A stretch of DNA of 7,134 nt from Desulfoplanes sp. (GTDB taxonomy: Bacteria; Desulfobacterota; Desulfovibrionia; Desulfovibrionales; Desulfomicrobiaceae): assembly GCA_028708105.1 (NCBI GenBank), contig JAQVZR010000089.1:1-7134 (forward strand), read 5' to 3'. Below, piece by piece: positions 6,332 to 7,134 of the stretch; the stretch's first letter is position 1; every line of letters begins with the position of its first letter. The position numbers were made by a program, and so were the translations under genes. Under the pieces are notes generated by a model. The model was not told the DNA's origin. It saw only the letters and a list, made by a program, of their open reading frames with translations, and did no database searches.

Positions 6332-7129
6332 ATGCAGGCAGGAAAAGATCTTCGTTTAGAGCGTATTTTCAATGCTCAATCCGGTAAAACCATCATCGTT
6401 CCCATGGACCACGGCACCAGTCTGGGACCCATTCCAGGCTTGATTTCTCCTACAGATGCCGTGAACAAAGTTTGTCAGGGCGGAGCCAATGCCGTGTTGA
6501 TGCACAAAGGGCTGGTCCGGTCAGCTTTCCGCGGACATGCCCGTGATCTTGGCCTGATCGTGCATCTTTCGGCCTCTACCGATCTGTCTCCTCTTCCCAA
6601 TGCTAAACGTCTGGTGGCCACGGTGGAAGAAGCCGTTAAGATGGGCGCGGATGCTGTTTCTGTGCACGTCAATCTCGGCGATGAAACCGAATCCGCCATG
6701 CTGGCCGATCTGGGCCGGGTGGGCTATGCAGCCCAGGAATGGGGCATCCCTTTGCTGGCTATGGTGTATGGCCGTGGCCCTAAAATACCGAATGGTATGG
6801 ACCCCGCAGTTGTGGCTCATTGTGCCCGAGTTGGGGAAGAGCTGGGCGCTGATGTGGTCAAGGTTCCTTATTGCGGTGATGTGGAATCCTTTGCCAGGGT
6901 TTGTGAGGGCTGCAGTATTCCCGTTGTGATTGCCGGAGGACCTAAAATGGATACCAGGGATGATATCCTGCGTATGGTATACGAGTCCATCCTCGCCGGT
7001 GGAGCAGGTATTTCCATTGGGAGAAATGTATTCCAGGACCCTGATCCCGCAAGTCTTGTTCATGCTCTGAGTGCCATCATTCATCATGGTGAAGGGCTTC
7101 AGCAGGCGCGGACTATGCTGGCAGCATGA
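6332..7129 (+). CDS. aroA': 2-amino-3,7-dideoxy-D-threo-hept-6-ulosonate synthase
   Basis: This 265-residue class I aldolase of the DhnA/FbaB type (COG1830) matches the ADH synthase family (MJ0400-like). In the archaeal-type shikimate route these enzymes join L-aspartate semialdehyde to a sugar phosphate, replacing DAHP synthase. Visible active-site residues are Asp26 in VPMDHG, Tyr146 in MVYGRG and the Schiff-base Lys177 in DVVKVPY. Phosphate-binding motifs are GGPK (202-205) and [10 protein letters not shown] (226-235). Length and motif spacing are normal. A fructose-bisphosphate aldolase is the main alternative, since the two families share these residues. The aromatic leader peptide upstream strongly favours aromatic biosynthesis. 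As I recall, in Desulfovibrio vulgaris the homologue (DVU0460) heads an operon with a type II 3-dehydroquinate synthase and aro/trp genes; the window ends 5 bases after this stop codon, so the next gene is not visible. Confidence 0.93.
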   Translation: MQAGKDLRLERIFNAQSGKTIIVPMDHGTSLGPIPGLISPTDAVNKVCQGGANAVLMHKGLVRSAFRGHARDLGLIVHLSASTDLSPLPNAKRLVATVEEAVKMGADAVSVHVNLGDETESAMLADLGRVGYAAQEWGIPLLAMVYGRGPKIPNGMDPAVVAHCARVGEELGADVVKVPYCGDVESFARVCEGCSIPVVIAGGPKMDTRDDILRMVYESILAGGAGISIGRNVFQDPDPASLVHALSAIIHHGEGLQQARTMLAA

Positions 7130-7134
7130 GACCG

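Overview
The window looks like the chromosome of a Desulfovibrionales-type sulfate reducer (Desulfobacterota) with moderate GC. This is an inference from gene content and protein style: an archaeal-type 2-amino-3,7-dideoxy-D-threo-hept-6-ulosonate (ADH) synthase at the head of what should be an aromatic amino acid operon, a CheX-like remnant of the type I associate with Desulfovibrio, and a short bacterial glycogen branching enzyme. I see no insertion sequence, CRISPR array, tRNA or rRNA.

Layout. (1) Bases 1-1013, plus strand: the 3' part of a TolC-family outer membrane efflux protein. (2) Bases 1084-1430, plus strand: a decayed cheX-like gene with a frameshift, an in-frame stop and a lost C-terminal part, ending at a rho-independent terminator (1423-1456). 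(3) Bases 1441-4873, minus strand: glgB followed by malQ, tightly coupled, for alpha-glucan (glycogen/maltodextrin) metabolism. They converge on the tolC/cheX unit. (4) Bases 5017-5874, minus strand: holB, the delta' subunit of the DNA polymerase III clamp loader. Its start codon lies inside a near-perfect parS-like palindrome. (5) Bases 5884-6331: a divergent regulatory region. (6) Bases 6332-7129, plus strand: ADH synthase, complete, probably the first gene of an aro/trp operon that continues past the window.

The most interesting part is the leader of the ADH synthase gene. A 29-codon ORF (6093-6182) with its own Shine-Dalgarno sequence encodes an almost uninterrupted run of aromatic residues (YFFWYYFMW). 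About 30 nt later comes a 9-bp GC-rich hairpin followed by six T. This has the full architecture of ribosome-mediated transcription attenuation. It would sense Tyr, Phe and Trp together at the first step of the pathway they share. A hand fold also gives a competing antiterminator.

Second in interest is the 16-bp sequence at 5867-5882, which matches the bacterial parS consensus at 15 of 16 positions. The single mismatch is the first base of the holB start codon; the consensus base there would turn ATG into GTG, also a valid start.
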